From Apostichopus japonicus (Eukaryota > Echinodermata > Holothuroidea > Aspidochirotida > Stichopodidae), in NCBI RefSeq assembly GCF_037975245.1, contig NC_092570.1, positions 13,280,501 to 13,344,500 on the forward strand: DNA of 64,000 bases, read 5' to 3'. Below, piece after piece: positions 11,345-23,760 of this stretch (the stretch's first letter is position 1; each line of letters starts with the position of its first letter). The notes under the pieces were generated by a model. That model saw only the letters and a list, made by a program, of their open reading frames with translations, searched no databases and was not told where the DNA came from. A program made the position numbers and the translations under genes.

Positions 11345-12605
11345 TATGAGTACGGAATTTCCGACTGTGGCACTCTAATTTTTCTGACTGTCGAACTCTA
11401 TTTTTCATAAATTCTTGCTATTTGTGAGTGACCTACAATTTTCGGTCAAACTTGACCTTTAATCAGTCATATTTACCACGTTTTCCTTGTCATATTAAGA
11501 AATTGTATCTCGCGGTTCTTATACTCCACCATACAAAACTTCGTGTGATTTTGAATACTCTAAAAAAAAATGCCTAATAAACTACTGTACAACGTATACT
11601 ATTAAAACGCTCAAAGCTATTCTACGGAAGCTTAAAATGGCCATCAACATAAGAAAAACTTTGCCCATAAAGTGAAATTTTTCAGTAAATTGTTAAAATA
11701 ACAAGATAAAATCTTATCCAAAAAAAAAAAAAAACAGAAAAATGTTGGATTGCTTAGTTGCTTAAACTGAGCAATTGAACAATTTTTGAAAAATGTTTAA
11801 TTGACAACTTATCATATCTCGTGTATTGGACATTTTGCTGCAAATTGTTCACTTGTTGACTTCATTCCATCTGAGCAATTGAAAAATTTTCTGCAAAATG
11901 TTCAATTGACAACTTATCTTATCTCGTTCATTGGACATGTTTTTGGCAAAATGTTCAATTGTTCACTTCATCCCAATTGAGCAATTGTAAAATTTTCTGC
12001 AAAATGTTTAATTGGCAACTTATCGTATCTCGTCAACTCAACATTTTTCTGCAAAATGTTTAACTGTTCACTTCATTCCCAATGCTCAGTTGGAATGAAG
12101 TGAACAATTTAATTTTTTTCATGTGAGTGATACATAGCCCCCCCCCCCTCCCAAGAAAATAATATTAAGCGCGCTAGGAAAAAGCACTGTATTTTGGGGT
12201 AGTTCACTATGTCGTCGAATATAATTTGTTGAAAAAGAGAAGTTTTCCCCTTTGTTACATTAACATAGCTTTTTTAGTTGGTAGTCTATGTAGCCTATCA
12301 AGCAGATAACTTATACTCATTGCTTACTCGCTAACCAGAGTGATTAATAAATTTGTGAAGTGAGGGCCAGTGGTACAAATGTACCGAAAAAACAAAAGTG
12401 CAGTCGCGAAAGATGGAGTGTCTGACTGACTCACTGACACTGACTGTATCGTTGACGAGTAGGGTGTGGGGGGGGGGGGCTGCGGGTTACAAGGCAGCAG
12501 TCGGAATTTTCTGGCTCCAAATCCCATCCAGTTGGAATTTCAGCCACTACATCTCCCCCCCCCCCCATACCCACTCTCAATCATCAGGCCTTAGCTACGT
12601 CCCTG
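11345..12605 (-). mobile_element. hAT-type element, inverted copy of the family at 20117
   Basis: The right end reads GGCCTTAGCTACGTCCCTG, the exact complement of the left end of the element at 20117. Interior blocks also match it in reverse: the GTCGGAATTTTCTGGCTCC block near 12500, and the ACAGTCAGAAAAATTAGAG and CATACAAAACTTCGTGTGATTTTG regions near 11380-11555. Compared with that copy it carries about 740 bp of extra sequence, including a tandem repeat. I did not find the opposite terminus or a target duplication. Confidence 0.65.
11765..12112. repeat. Tandem repeat of ~105 bp ending in a hairpin
   Basis: GAGCAATTG recurs at about 11769, 11873 and 11981, with shared CTGCAAAATGTTCAATTG and TATCTCGT phrases between. 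The last copy ends in an inverted repeat of TTCACTTCATTCC and GGAATGAAGTGAA at about 12065-12110. Confidence 0.65.
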
Positions 12606-12904
12606 TATATAATACGTAAACGACGTTCATTACTGTTTAGTTTTTACGGAAATGTCGAAAATAATTTATATCGCTTGAGAAAATAAGCATTATGCCAAAA
12701 AATTGGCATATTCACGTGTGGTGTTTGTAAAAATCACGCACCTATATGCAAATATATAATAGCTAAGATTGTCCTGTGTCCGTTATATAATTCCATTAAA
12801 GAAATGCATACCTGAGACACGGAAGTATTATCCTGTGAGGGTACCGTAATACATTCATGCTTGAGACACATGCAAGTCTTAAATAAACAGAATAGCAAGT
12901 CCCA
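12606..12904. other. Non-coding, nothing recognised
   Basis: No frame or repeat that I can support. Confidence 0.4.
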
Positions 12905-13070
12905 AACATATAGACCTTCCTTACCGGTTTCGAACCTCTGGACATACAATCAGCGTCCATATAGCCTAGTGGTTAGGGTGTCCGCGTACAGAGCGGGAGG
13001 CCCGTGGTTCGAATCCCGGTGGAGGCTGGAAGTTTGTTTCACTGTTCTTGATTTACAAACTCATTACGAT

Positions 13071-13075
<5 letters not shown>
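12905..13075 (+). repeat. tRNA-like repeat unit, copy 1
   Basis: It carries a tRNA-like core (about 12953-13028) with box A TAGCCTAGTGG at 12962 and box B GGTTCGAATCC at 13006, a perfect match to the polymerase III consensus. An anticodon-like arm CCGC-loop-GCGG has a 7-nt loop. It is preceded by ACCGGTTTCGAACCTCTGGA and followed by CATTACGATTTTCA and (TA)n. The same block occurs at 23761 (minus), 28506, 28871 and 35268. Confidence 0.8.
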
Positions 13076-13119
<44 letters not shown>

Positions 13120-13159
13120 CTATATATATAGGCTATATATATAGGCTATATATATAGGC

Positions 13160-13199
<40 letters not shown>

Positions 13200-13205
13200 T
13201 AAATA
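13076..13205. repeat. (TA)n with GGCTATATATATA minisatellite
   Basis: A (TA)n tract containing four GGCTATATATATA units, following the tRNA-like repeat. Confidence 0.9.
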
Positions 13206-15469
13206 GTAAATAAACATACATAAGTGCCGTATAAAGGCAAAAATAGAGCGCCTACATTACAATACGTAGTACACACAGCGAAATCCATATGCATGTGCCG
13301 GATCAAGGTAATGGTTTTATTCTCCAATATTTATATATATGAAACGAATTTTCCTGAAATTTTTTGCAAACTACGTCTCGATCAAGTAACGTTAATTACA
13401 CAAGTGATGTTTAATATGTTGAATGTCAAAAATGGAATGTAGCTATATCATTACGCTGTTGATATGGAACTGAATAAAATTAAAAATTAAGTACTGCCGC
13501 ATTTTGAAGAGTGTCAGAATTTCAAACCTTTTAAAATGATAACTCGTGGGTCTCTGAAAAATATAGCAAGAATGTGTTTGTGATTACTGTCAAAAAGGCG
13601 TGATATACTGAATAACATGTAAATATCAAATGCTATTGTCACTGTGACACGCTTCACATTGTTTAATTGTTTATTGTAAGATTCCAGCTTCTATATGATC
13701 ACTGAGTCAAAGCATGTTAAATGATCGACAAACTGCTATATTCAGTTTCCTCCGACTTTAACATAAGTTCACGAGATCGTCAACAAGTTTTAGAAGCGGC
13801 AGTTCACGGCTTCCATACAGATTTTAATTTAGCTGCCTATTGTTGCTGGACCGTAGAATTCGGAAATATCAATGTTGGATGCTAACTACGGAGCTAAAGA
13901 AGCGTAGAAAGGACATTGTACCATTGTATGATGGAGGTTTTTACCTCCATGATTGTACTAACAAATTTATGGACTAGTAGAACATAATGATAATATAATA
14001 ATTGCAGTTTCCATGAACTGATATGTGAAAAGAATCGCTTTGCGTTGAAGACTTTTCGAAGACAAGACAAGACAAGACAAAAAAAAAAACTATGGCTTGG
14101 CGGTTTCACACTGAGTACATAGCATCGCACAATTTTTATCACTTGAAATCCAATCGAGTTTTCCCTTTGCTGTTTTCGCCAAGTTAGCTTCTGAGAACCC
14201 GCGACGTTGAAATGAGCATTTACAATAATTAGGGTACTTTAATTAGACCTCCTTTAACGCTATATTGGGGACCCAATGCAACCATGTGGTGCACCCCACC
14301 CACTCGCCCCCCCCCCCTCGTCAGGTTCCCCAATGTGTGGTAAACTTAACTGTTAATGCAAAGAATCGTTCTTAATTTTATTATGAACCTGTGTAATTGC
14401 ATATGCCTTTGTTATAGAATGTAATCCGTTAATTTTAATTGGAAAGTTAGGTGATCGAGGAACACATTGACATCTCATGGATACAACATTTTCCCCTAAA
14501 CTGGTCCAGAATGGTCGTAGAATTCATCTAATATTACAAATGAGTCATATTTGTGATATTTGTGGATGTCTCCTTCTATCCAACTATATGTAGCCCATCC
14601 GAGTTTAGTCCTGAAATAGAAATTAAAATATAATTAGCCGGTTCTTTGGTGATGCCGTTTTTGCGGCTTTAGAAATGGTCGGGTCCAGAATAGCTATTTA
14701 GGGCATTTATTTAAAAACGGGGACAGGGTGGGTGGGTGGGGGGGGGGGGGCACAAGCCTCGGAACTGGGATATCGAACAATCGGTACTCAGTGTCAGGCT
14801 TCAAAAACCTCGGCTAAACTTTGTCGGTCATAGCGGCGCAAATCCATATTTGAGATTTAGGTAATTTTTGCTTAAATTTTGTGCGAAACTTTTTCCAACC
14901 TCCAACCTCCTACCACCAACCTCCTACCACATGCCCCCTGCCCCTGCCCCTCCCCCTCCCCTCCCCCCGTTTTAAATGCTCCTCTTACGATTCCCATTGT
15001 CCATATCCTTTTTCATAGATTAGTCGAGATAGATTTAAACAGTCCGTTTTTTGCTCTGCCGATTTCTCTCAATATGCCGTCAAGTGATATTCGAAGAAGT
15101 ATATTCAAGGCCTATATCATGCACGTAAAGCGATGAAACGCACAAATACCCACCGCAATATATGTACGAAACAGAAAAGTATACTGCTCACTTACTATAA
15201 ATACCATTTCCAGATAAGCAAATGAAATTTCCGGTCACATCACAATGATACATTTTACTGTCTGTCACTTTGCAGGTCACTGGTTGGCTACTCCAGTTGG
15301 TTAGTAACAATAACGTAGTCAGTATAGTTAATTACGTCACAGCCTGGGCTTACTAGAAAGCGGGCAATTTGAAATCAGTAAAAGGCGGTATCACAAGTAG
15401 CAACACGTTGGTTTGATTCACACCGCACTTGATCCTCAATCGAGTTCTACATTGCAAAGAGCATTCAAA
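13206..15469. other. Non-coding; small hairpin and homopolymer runs
   Basis: No gene recognised. A palindrome ATGGAGGTTTTTACCTCCAT lies near 13930, a short (GACAA)n near 14060, and C or G runs near 14309 and 14739. Confidence 0.4.
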
Positions 15470-15810
15470 ATGGACGATTCCGGCTTTCGTGGTTTATTGC
15501 AGAAGTAACAGAAAGCTCCGTGGAAGCAAGGTTGCCAGTTTATAAAAGTACACTTTCAATTCGATCCGTCGCTGGTTTTTAATGATGTTCCGCAGGAAAA
15601 TGTCATACGTGTATTGGAAAAAGAAACAACATTCAGAAGCAGCGACAGTTGGAACTACCGCGGCAGTATGCACATGTTGTGACAGAAAGCTCGATGCAAA
15701 CATTTGAAGGAAGAATTAAAGGCACTCCGAGCACTACTGGCTGAGAAGGAACAACTTCTTTCGAAAAAAAAACGAAAACGAAGTTCTCTGTGCTACTGGA
15801 TTGTTCGGTA
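15470..15810 (+). pseudogene. Possible decayed coding exon with a coiled-coil-like stretch
   Basis: The ATG at 15470 gives only MDDSGFRGLLQK before a stop. Further on, a cysteine-rich phrase (VCTCCDRKLDAN) is followed after a one-base frame change at about 15704 by LKEELKALRALLAEKEQLL and basic residues. That stretch has heptad-like leucine spacing, and the segment then meets a donor-like GTACGT at 15808. The frame changes suggest a decayed gene or element. The family is unknown to me. Confidence 0.25.
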
Positions 15811-16123
15811 CGTAACACTAGGCCAAGACTTATTAATGTAATTTTTCAATCACTAAAAGTCACCGTTATATAAACCCTAGACCTGTACAGGCATTCGCTC
15901 CTTTAAAAACGATAAATTAAAAGAGTTAAAATATGACAGTGAGAGAAATAATATAATAATCTCCTTTTAGATATCTGTAAAATGTTTCATGCACAATTTG
16001 CCAGGGTATACTGTTATTGATACATTCACTTTCTAACCTTGTGATGGTGAACGTCACCCGACCACGTACCCCCTACCTCCCCCAACCCATAAACAAATCT
16101 GCTTTGTAAACCGTTGAAACATA
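15811..16123. other. Non-coding, nothing recognised
   Basis: No supportable feature. Confidence 0.4.
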
Positions 16124-16450
16124 CAGTGGCGTAGGAAGGTACATTTGAGTAGGGGGTTGAAGACTGATGGCCGGCCCGGGGGAGGGGTCTAAGGGGAGTT
16201 TTTGCATTTCCAGGTGGCCTCAGATGCAATTTGGTGCAACAAAGCACACTTCAACACCCACCCCATTTTGTAAACTTAATTTTGTATTTTCACCTGGCCT
16301 TAGATGCAATTTGGTGCTTCAAATGAGATTTTTTTTTCTCATTTGGAAATGAAAACGGGTTTTTTTCTGACTTGCGAAGCGAGGGGGGGGGGGGGGGGGT
16401 GGGCGGAATGATACTTCCGCGCCTCCACATTTTTCACTGGGGGGGGGGGG
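16124..16450. mobile_element. hAT-like element fragment
   Basis: It starts with CAGTGGCGTAGGAAGG, a typical hAT-type terminus. It continues with a GGGGGAGGGGTCTAAGGGGAG block and two copies of a phrase of the type CTCAGATGCAATTTGGTGC, also seen in the elements at 9180 and 20431. G runs of more than 10 occur at 16383 and 16440. The right end (CTTCCGCGCCTCCAC near 16420) is only partly complementary to the left, and no clear target duplication is seen. Confidence 0.45.
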
Positions 16451-18454
16451 CTGGAGATATTGACAGTTGGAGCTAGTATATTTTTCGACAAAGTAAACTA
16501 TATGCCAACTGATCTTTATATATGTCTAATTCATACCTATTCTTGTGTCTTTGTTTACAGAAACTTCAGTGTAGATTGAGCGCAATGAAGAACATACATA
16601 GACTGGTCAGAGGAGAGAAAAGACAGACTGTACAGTGATGTCAACTGAGTATATGTCATCCGAGGAATCTGACATGGAGAGCGAACGAGCTACGGTACCG
16701 TAGTGCAGGAGTTCACTTGGGAGTCGGAAAGACTGAACAAAATGAGGCTGGACTCATTCTTATAAGGACGTTCTCCTTAGCGAAAAGTCCAGAAAAAAGG
16801 ATACCCATCGTTAGGAAAGGAGACGTATCTTTAAAATGCGTACCGACTGACGCCCCAACTTGGGCTGTTAATTAGGCTGAACAATAACAATGAAGGTATG
16901 ACCCCCCTCCAAATGGTGAAAATGGTCATTGTTGATGTGCCGGATTAAGCTTGTGGGAGGCCCGTGGCAAACAGTTTATTGGAGCTCCCATAGAGATACA
17001 TTGGTACCGGATAACGCCGGATGTATAGCTCACAAAAGACATCTATTTGCCCACGGTGGTTATGATACGTACATTAAAACATCACATAAAAACAGTCATT
17101 GATCAACAGCGTAAAGACTGCATATCGAAGTCCATTTCGTTTGACTTCTTTGAACTTTTTGTACCATATACAACGTAGAATAATGTAACGTTATAACAAT
17201 ATTTCTTTGAATTTTTTACCCAACGTTTAAACTCGTGCCCCTGTTGCACGTGGATAATCCTGTCCTGAGCATTTGTTGATTAATGAGGCACCAGGAACAA
17301 ACAGCAAACGCCGTTGTTTCGGATACAAACAAGTTGCAGTGGACGATTTTGTATAATAAAGAAGAGTTTTCTCTAATTTAACATTTGGTGTAATTATATG
17401 ATACTTTTAAAACGAAATCCTGCCTGAGCTCAATGCATCAAGGAAGAAAGAATATGCCCATAATAATAGATGTCAGATTAATTATTATTTCCTTGTTAGT
17501 CTTTTGCTTTAATGGAAGCCTTTTTTTTAATTTCCCTTCACAGCTAATATATTCCATCAAGGGATTAAATGTTAAGGATTAAGTTATCCTTAAAATGTTT
17601 TCAGGAAACAAAAGCCAAGAAAAAAGCATGATTCTATTAATTTTTAATGAATCATTTAGTAAATCATATTTTAAAATAAGACATAGCTATAGAGCATAGG
17701 TCTAATAACTTGTCGTCGAAATGTTGTTGTACTTGTACGTTTGTCTTTCATTATTCATGCATGGTTAATTCCAGAGTTTCAGGGTAACAAATTTAGAGAT
17801 CTTGTTTGGGCTATCATTGCATTTTATATCAAAATATATGTTAATTAAAATAAAATTTAAAGCAGCAACAAAATATTAAGCGTGCTACGAAATGAGGCAG
17901 GAAGTGGTGTTCTGTGTCAAGTTCGTTCCACATAAAAGAGGCTGGTACCGTTTCCGGGCCTGGGTGGGGGGGGGGGTCGAGGGGCCGATAACCATCATGG
18001 AAGAAGTGCCTAGGCGTTTATATCATCTGAGGATAAACACACCGAATTTTAAACATAAATTTGTTTGGTTCAATTTAACTGCTGATATATGTTAAGTTAC
18101 TTCAAGTGGGTAGCTGGTTTTCAGAGGTTTTGATTTGCAAACTAGTAACTAAAAATAGAAACATTCCATATTTACTTGTTTCTTTCCTTCTTTCACCTGG
18201 CATTAAAATCGTTGCATGTGTATATAATTGCCACAATGTAAGTAGAGTAATATTTGGGCATCAAAAAACATTCTCCGGACAATAATGCATGTTTTGAAAT
18301 TTGAAAAGGAAAATGGCTTCTCGAGGTTTAAACATTGTATTCAAAAAGCTGAATATTCAACACTATGATGTAAAGCAATATTGAGTTGCATTTAGATGTA
18401 TTTACACATTAGAAGTGGTATTTCGTTCATTTACATAATTTTTGTATAAGTGTA
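16451..18454. other. Non-coding, nothing firmly recognised
   Basis: A short acceptor-flanked frame at 16561-16636 (CRLSAMKNIHRLVRGEKR) could be a second exon of the decayed locus at 15470, but I cannot support it. A G run occurs near 17966. Confidence 0.35.
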
Positions 18455-19145
18455 AAAATAACAAATAAACGTTTACGATGCGATATGAGGTGCAAATATA
18501 TAAATAAAAAAGTGGAAAATCAAACGAGTGTGATTTTATGTTTATTATTTTTAATTTTCTTTAAATCAAATGTAATATTTGATAGAGGTGGTCCGTGTAT
18601 TTCTCAGCCTAATCAACCCGATTAAGACTCCCTAAACGTGGCGAATAAGCCCAGCCCCTGTATTGGTCGTAAGTAATGTGTTTACGATGACCACGTTTCT
18701 CCGTATATATTGGTGTAATCATGGCGTTTACGATGATCAATGCGAGAAGTTTACTGCTGGATTCAAACGTAAACTCCAGATTAACGGTCATGTTTAAGGT
18801 AGCGAATCTGCTGTAATTGTGACCGGAAACGTAAAGATTACCCTTCCCTGAAACCGCACGATTAAGTGAGCTTCACCGTATTTGGATGACACTTGGCGTT
18901 TACGGTCACCGCGTACTCGGTAAATAAGTCATCGCGAACGCGGAAAACTCACGCGTTTAAGTTGGGTCGTAAGCTTACCTTAATCACTAGTTTCAGGAGT
19001 GGAAACGTAACGGAAACAGGCTGGAACTCGGAATTTACGTCGCAATTACAGACCGAAAACGGCGATTTAAACGCGTGTTTTTTTCCCGTGAAATGCGAAA
19101 GGCTTAGATTTAAAACACGCGGACGCAAGATTACATGCACAAATG
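18455..19145. repeat. Diverged relative of the 4.1-5.1 kb satellite
   Basis: It is dense in GTTTACGATG, CGGAATTTACG, GATTAACG and CGTAAAC phrases. For example, CTCGGAATTTACGTCGCAAT near 19026 parallels TTCGGAATTTACGGGAAGAT near 4865. No constant period is obvious by eye. Confidence 0.4.
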
Positions 19146-20116
19146 CAGTTAGCCCTATCTAAGCAATATTACCAAAAATAAAAGAGTGAAGGGGCACCCC
19201 TTTCTTCTCATCGCTCCTTAAAACGGACGTAACCAAAGTTGGTAAATTATCTTAACACCCACATCGATATCACATGTTAGAGTCTATTTGGTGTGTTTGC
19301 TTTTCACACCCTCAAGACTGGAATTTATATGTTGGTTTAACAAATCACGTGGTATGTGCGGCAGAACGCACCTATTGTCTCAACATCTAATTTTCTCTGG
19401 AGGAGAAATCTCAGGCCAGTTTCAACGACACCAGGGCCTTTTACCGACAGTTCACGAGACCTCATGTTTTTTTTTTTTGTTACGGAATTGCAACAGAGAA
19501 AGCATGCAAATAATTTAGAAACACAGAGAGACAATATATGGAATTATTTTGTCGTTTTATGTTTCAATCACATTTATCTCTCGTTAAATCACCTTCTTTC
19601 AAACCACTCTGTACACTTCCAATTGTTCGGTTAAAGTCATTTAGTGTAATGACACCTAACTTAAGTTTAGATACAGGTTATGTCATAAGTAAACGTACTT
19701 TACTTAGTAACGGGGTAGGGATTTCCGTGTATATATTCTTGAAGCGCCTTGCGAAAAAGATTCTTGCAAGGGGAGTTTCGATGCATCCTAAATTCTGTTC
19801 AAACCGATGCTGGCGAACTTCAATCAGCATGTTCAACTAGTCGTTAACATTATATATATGAATAAGGAATACACCTAGGTAGTGTCTATTAACACTTGAG
19901 GCAGAAGCAATCAGGCTTCGGTGTAGTGACGCTATGTAATTAATGATAGGGTAGGTCCGTGGTCGTAGTGTTACCATGTTGTGAGTGTGACAACCCAACC
20001 TAATATTTATCTATGGAATTATCAGTATCGAAATTATACAACGAACGTATATGATAAAACTGTAAGCATCTAAATGGCAAATACAATTTTACGCATCAAA
20101 CATGTAAGACTACACA
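19146..20116. other. Non-coding, nothing recognised
   Basis: Several short open frames but no domain, codon bias or splice evidence. Confidence 0.4.
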
Positions 20117-21751
20117 CAGGGACGTAGCTAAGGCCTGATGATTGGGGGGGGGGGGGGGGGTGTAGTGGCTGAAATTCCAACTGGATGGGTTTTGGAGTCA
20201 AAAAATTCCGACTGCTGCCTTGTACCCCCCACCCCGCACTCATCGTCAACGATACGGCCAGTGTCAGTTAGACACCCCATCTTTCGCGACTGCACTTTTG
20301 TTCCGAACTTTTTGCAATACATTTGTACCTTATGGGGCAAAGTTTTTGCTTATGTTGATGGCACTTTTAAACTTCCGTAGATTATCATTGAGTGTTTTAG
20401 TTGTATACCATAGAGACAATGTATGTATCCCAACGACGTAGCCAGGAATTTGAAAGGGGAAGCACTTTTTGCGATTGATATGGGGGAGGGGCCTAAGGGG
20501 AGGGGTGTCCCCCTCCCCTTTGAGATTTTTTGAACAATTGAAGGTCCTTAGATGCGATCTGGTGCAATTTGTTGCCAGTTTCATCATTATCATATGATAT
20601 CATACTATCAGCAGATTTTGTTTCCTGTTTGAATTCTTTTACATGTTCTTTTACATAATATATCAGAAAGACAAACATAGTGCTCTTTTACAATTTTTCC
20701 AGAAGGATGATTCTTGTTTACTGTCCAATGTCTGGACTTAAATACATTTGACGAACTTAATTGATGGACAATATAAACTTTCATATTTTGTAAGACAGCC
20801 AGATTTGCAGTGGCCTAAAAAAATATCGTTATCTCCGTGTAGTAACAGTGTAATAATTATTTATAGGAAGTGCGTATCACGTACGATTGCTAGCTTAGCT
20901 TCATAACATGCTGTTCGTGCAACAACTTAGGACGAATCATAGAACGGATGAGAACGAACTTGTCGTCGTCGTTGTGCATACGGTTCGTGACATTCCATCT
21001 AATGAGGTTAGGTAGGCAATATGTATTTTATTACGCAGTGGCCAACTGTAGGTTTGAAATAGGCTATAGGCTAAATTTATCTAATTTCATCTGCCAAACT
21101 AAGTAAGTAGTTGAATCAGTAGGCCTGCATGTTATAACGATTATAACCGAGTTAACGGAGCTGACGAGTATTCAAGATCAAAAGAGCACTGACAAAGTAC
21201 TATGCTAAAAAGAACAACAGTTTTTAAACATTTTTTTCGACACTCAAAGGGGGGAGCAGTCGCTCCCCTGCTCCCCTGGCTACGTCCCTGGTATATCCTG
21301 AACTTACTTTAAGCTAGTGAACAGGGTCGACCCACCCAATAGCAAAATTAATACAGAAATTTTCCGAATTGAAGCTGGCGAACGTTGTATTTTTTTTAGA
21401 TTATTCAAAATCATACGAAGTTTTGTATGGTGGAGTATAAGGATCGCGAGATACAATTTCTCAATGTGACGAGGAAACCGTGGTAAATATGACTGATTAA
21501 AGGTCAATTTTGATCGAAAATTTTATGTCACTCACAAATTACAAGAACATATGAAAATAAGAGTGCGACAGTCAGAAAAATTAGAGCGCGACAGTCGGAA
21601 ATTCCGAATTGAAGCTGGCGACAGTCGGAAATTCCGACAGTCGGAAATTCCGACTGTCGCACTCAAATTTTCCAACTATCGTCATTTTTACCAAGATTGG
21701 GGGGGTGAGACACCCCCACACCCCCCCCCCCCCCCTCTAGCGACGTCCCTG
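20117..21751 (+). mobile_element. hAT-type element interrupted by a second one
   Basis: The left end CAGGGACGTAGCTAAGG and the right end CTCTAGCGACGTCCCTG (complement CAGGGACGTCGCTAGAG) form the terminal inverted repeats. The element is flanked by identical 8-bp ACTACACA at 20109-20116 and 21752-21759. A 1,635-bp span includes a nested element at 20431-21290. Without it the host element is about 767 bp and has no transposase. A G run of about 17 lies near the left end and a C run of about 19 near the right. Confidence 0.85.
20431..21290 (+). mobile_element. Nested hAT-type non-autonomous element
   Basis: It starts CAACGACGTAGCCAGG and ends CCTGGCTACGTCCCTG, whose complement is CAGGGACGTAGCCAGG (14 of 16 matching). 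Flanks ATGTATCC and GTATATCC agree at 6 of 8 positions, consistent with an aged target duplication. Interior GGGGAGGGG blocks and the GATGCGATCTGGTGCAATTT phrase match other family members. Confidence 0.7.
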
Positions 21752-22044
21752 ACTACACAACGAAAGTACAAGAAACGAAACCAGCAAGACTGAAGAGTAC
21801 CAACTTTGCAATCTCTCTAAGTTGTAAATTCTTAAAATGATTGCAAAGCATAAATGTCAAGTCATAAATTAAACTTTAAATTTCTTGCCTGGAACTGCCC
21901 TGAAAACGCCAAAGAATCAGAAAGATATTATGGTGAGAGCCTTTCTTTTCTTTAATCTCAATATTATAACTAACTTGAGATCTGCTTAGAAAGTTGGATG
22001 CGTCTGAATAGTTTTCTCTGTTTTCACAAAGCAGTAAATACTAT
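21752..22044. other. Non-coding, nothing recognised
   Basis: Short spacer between the nested element and the palindrome. Confidence 0.4.
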
Positions 22045-22208
22045 ACAAATAATGAATGGTTATGAGTGCAATAGTGCAAATATTTCATGAGCTGAAAGAT
22101 GGAATGTTCCATTCAACGAGGCGCAGCCGAGTTGAATGGAACAAATTACATCTTTCAACGAATGAAATATTTGCACTATTGCACGAATGGAAACCATACA
22201 TTATTTGT
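22045..22208. repeat. Near-perfect palindrome (foldback/MITE-like), ~164 bp
   Basis: The outer arms ACAAATAATG and CATTATTTGT, then GTGCAATAGTGCAAATATTTCAT with its complement, then GTTCCATTCAAC with GTTGAATGGAAC, fold onto each other around a GAGGCGCAGCCGA centre. Arms are about 72 bp with a few mismatches. Confidence 0.75.
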
Positions 22209-22424
22209 TTTGTAAAACACCTTCAAATTTGTTGATTGTTGATTTGTTGATTGTTTTGAACAGACAGGTTTCTCTGCTCTCTTACCATTGAAAAAAGTGC
22301 TATCAAAAAAGTATAACGCATGGTTCTATCATCATAGCGTGCAATAGAGCGGATTTTGCATGCAATCGACGAGCAATTGGCCAATCAAATGGCCGGAATG
22401 TAATTAGGTGTTGTATAAAATTAA

Positions 22425-22810
22425 ATAACTTATGAAAACAACATACCCCTCGATCCGAAGCCAATGAGTACTGTTACCGGGTTGTCATGCATTAAGAACA
22501 AAGTCAAATCTTTCTCCTGGGTGAACAATCACGGCAGTGACCTCTGTGTTTTCTATAGGATAGCTAGCCATTATAATAACATTCAAAATGTGATTATCAA
22601 CGGAAAGTGTGGTGTGACATCAAGCAGATATGTTATTAATGACACGAATTCTGTATCTCATCCCTCTCTGTATATTAATCACTTCTCGTGGCATCGAGGA
22701 AGTTGTTGCACCATTCGTGTCATTTCTACCTATGCCATTGATCAGAAAGAAACGTGCATTGTTATTTCCCCCACCGTAGAGATAACTGATATAAGTGCAG
22801 TCTCAGTGTA
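22425..22810 (+). CDS. Unassigned open frame, weakly immunoglobulin-like
   Basis: Open from 22425; the first ATG is at 22464 and the stop at 22808-22810, giving 115 residues from the ATG. It has LSC..(8)..SFSW spacing early and SLYINHFSWHRGSCCTIRV later, which recalls the Cys-Trp-(D.G.Y.C) pattern of an Ig V-like fold. The final C-x-C spacing is odd. There are seven cysteines and no signal peptide. It may be a decayed or orphan exon. Confidence 0.3.
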
Positions 22811-23180
22811 ATCTTCTAACCAGTCTTGTAGAACATAACATGAGTTGAGTCATCTACATCGTAATCTTCGCTTTTCAGCTCCTTCTGTTGGTCAATGAAA
22901 GCAAACGAATACCATACTTTATGGATAAACTATGTTATCGTAATATTCATAATATTTGCCTTCTCTGAATTTAACTTTACATTTGCAGCTCAGTTGTAAA
23001 TGATACATAGTTAATAATTTAACTTACAAATCTCCTCTCTTACGCTTTAGTCAGGTCCATCTAATATCATTTTAAATAAAAGATTTAAAGATACTAACAG
23101 TGATTATCAAGGCATATTGCAAACATCAAACCTCCATTGTGTCATAAAAAAAAAATATTGAATAACTGGCTCTTTTTCAG

Positions 23181-23357
23181 GCTGAAAATGCTCATCTTCA
23201 CAGCAATAAGGAGGAGGAACCCCTTAGTCTGAATTATGCAGTATCTCTACTTTACGTTGATGACATGAAGACTTCGATTTGTCACCTTCTTTCTTCGGTG
23301 AGATTGGACGTGAGCAATCTGTCAGAGTTTCTGGTGGTCTTCAGTAATGCCAAGTGA
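23181..23357 (+). CDS. Possible 3' terminal exon, product unknown
   Basis: A good acceptor (CTCTTTTTCAG) is followed by 58 open codons in phase 0 and TGA. The peptide contains EEEPLSLNYAVSLLYVDDM. No domain recognised. It could pair with the frame at 22425-22810, which would need a donor that I cannot place with confidence. Confidence 0.25.
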   Translation, partial: AENAHLHSNKEEEPLSLNYAVSLLYVDDMKTSICHLLSSVRLDVSNLSEFLVVFSNAK

Positions 23358-23760
23358 AAACAAAATGACCATACAGTAAATTATTAACTGTATGCAGTGT
23401 TAATTTTAACAAATTGAAACAGTTCTAAGCTACTACTACAGTTCAAGCAAGATATTGTGTTTCTGTGTTGGTCAGATCTAGTTACTCTAACGACAAAATA
23501 AACATCCAACCAAAATACTTGATAATGATGAGCTCGGGATACACCTGTAGAAATATTTGTTGGCACAGTTTTTAAACAGGGGATTGGGGTTGGGTGATGT
23601 TGCTATCCCTATTATACGAGTCATATAGGTAAAGTAGAGTGTCGGTGTCTATGTTTCAGAAGAAAATACTAGATTTAAAGTTTACATTTTATAACTAAAT
23701 GCTGGGACATACTTCTGGCACTCGAACATTGTTTGGCTGTCCACTCATCATTCGAGATGT
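23358..23760. other. Non-coding, nothing recognised
   Basis: A phrase (GGGGTTGGGTGATGTTGCTATCC ... AGTGTCGGTGTCTA) recurs near 24140-24200, so the tRNA-like unit at 23761-24085 lies between two copies of a short direct repeat. Confidence 0.4.
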
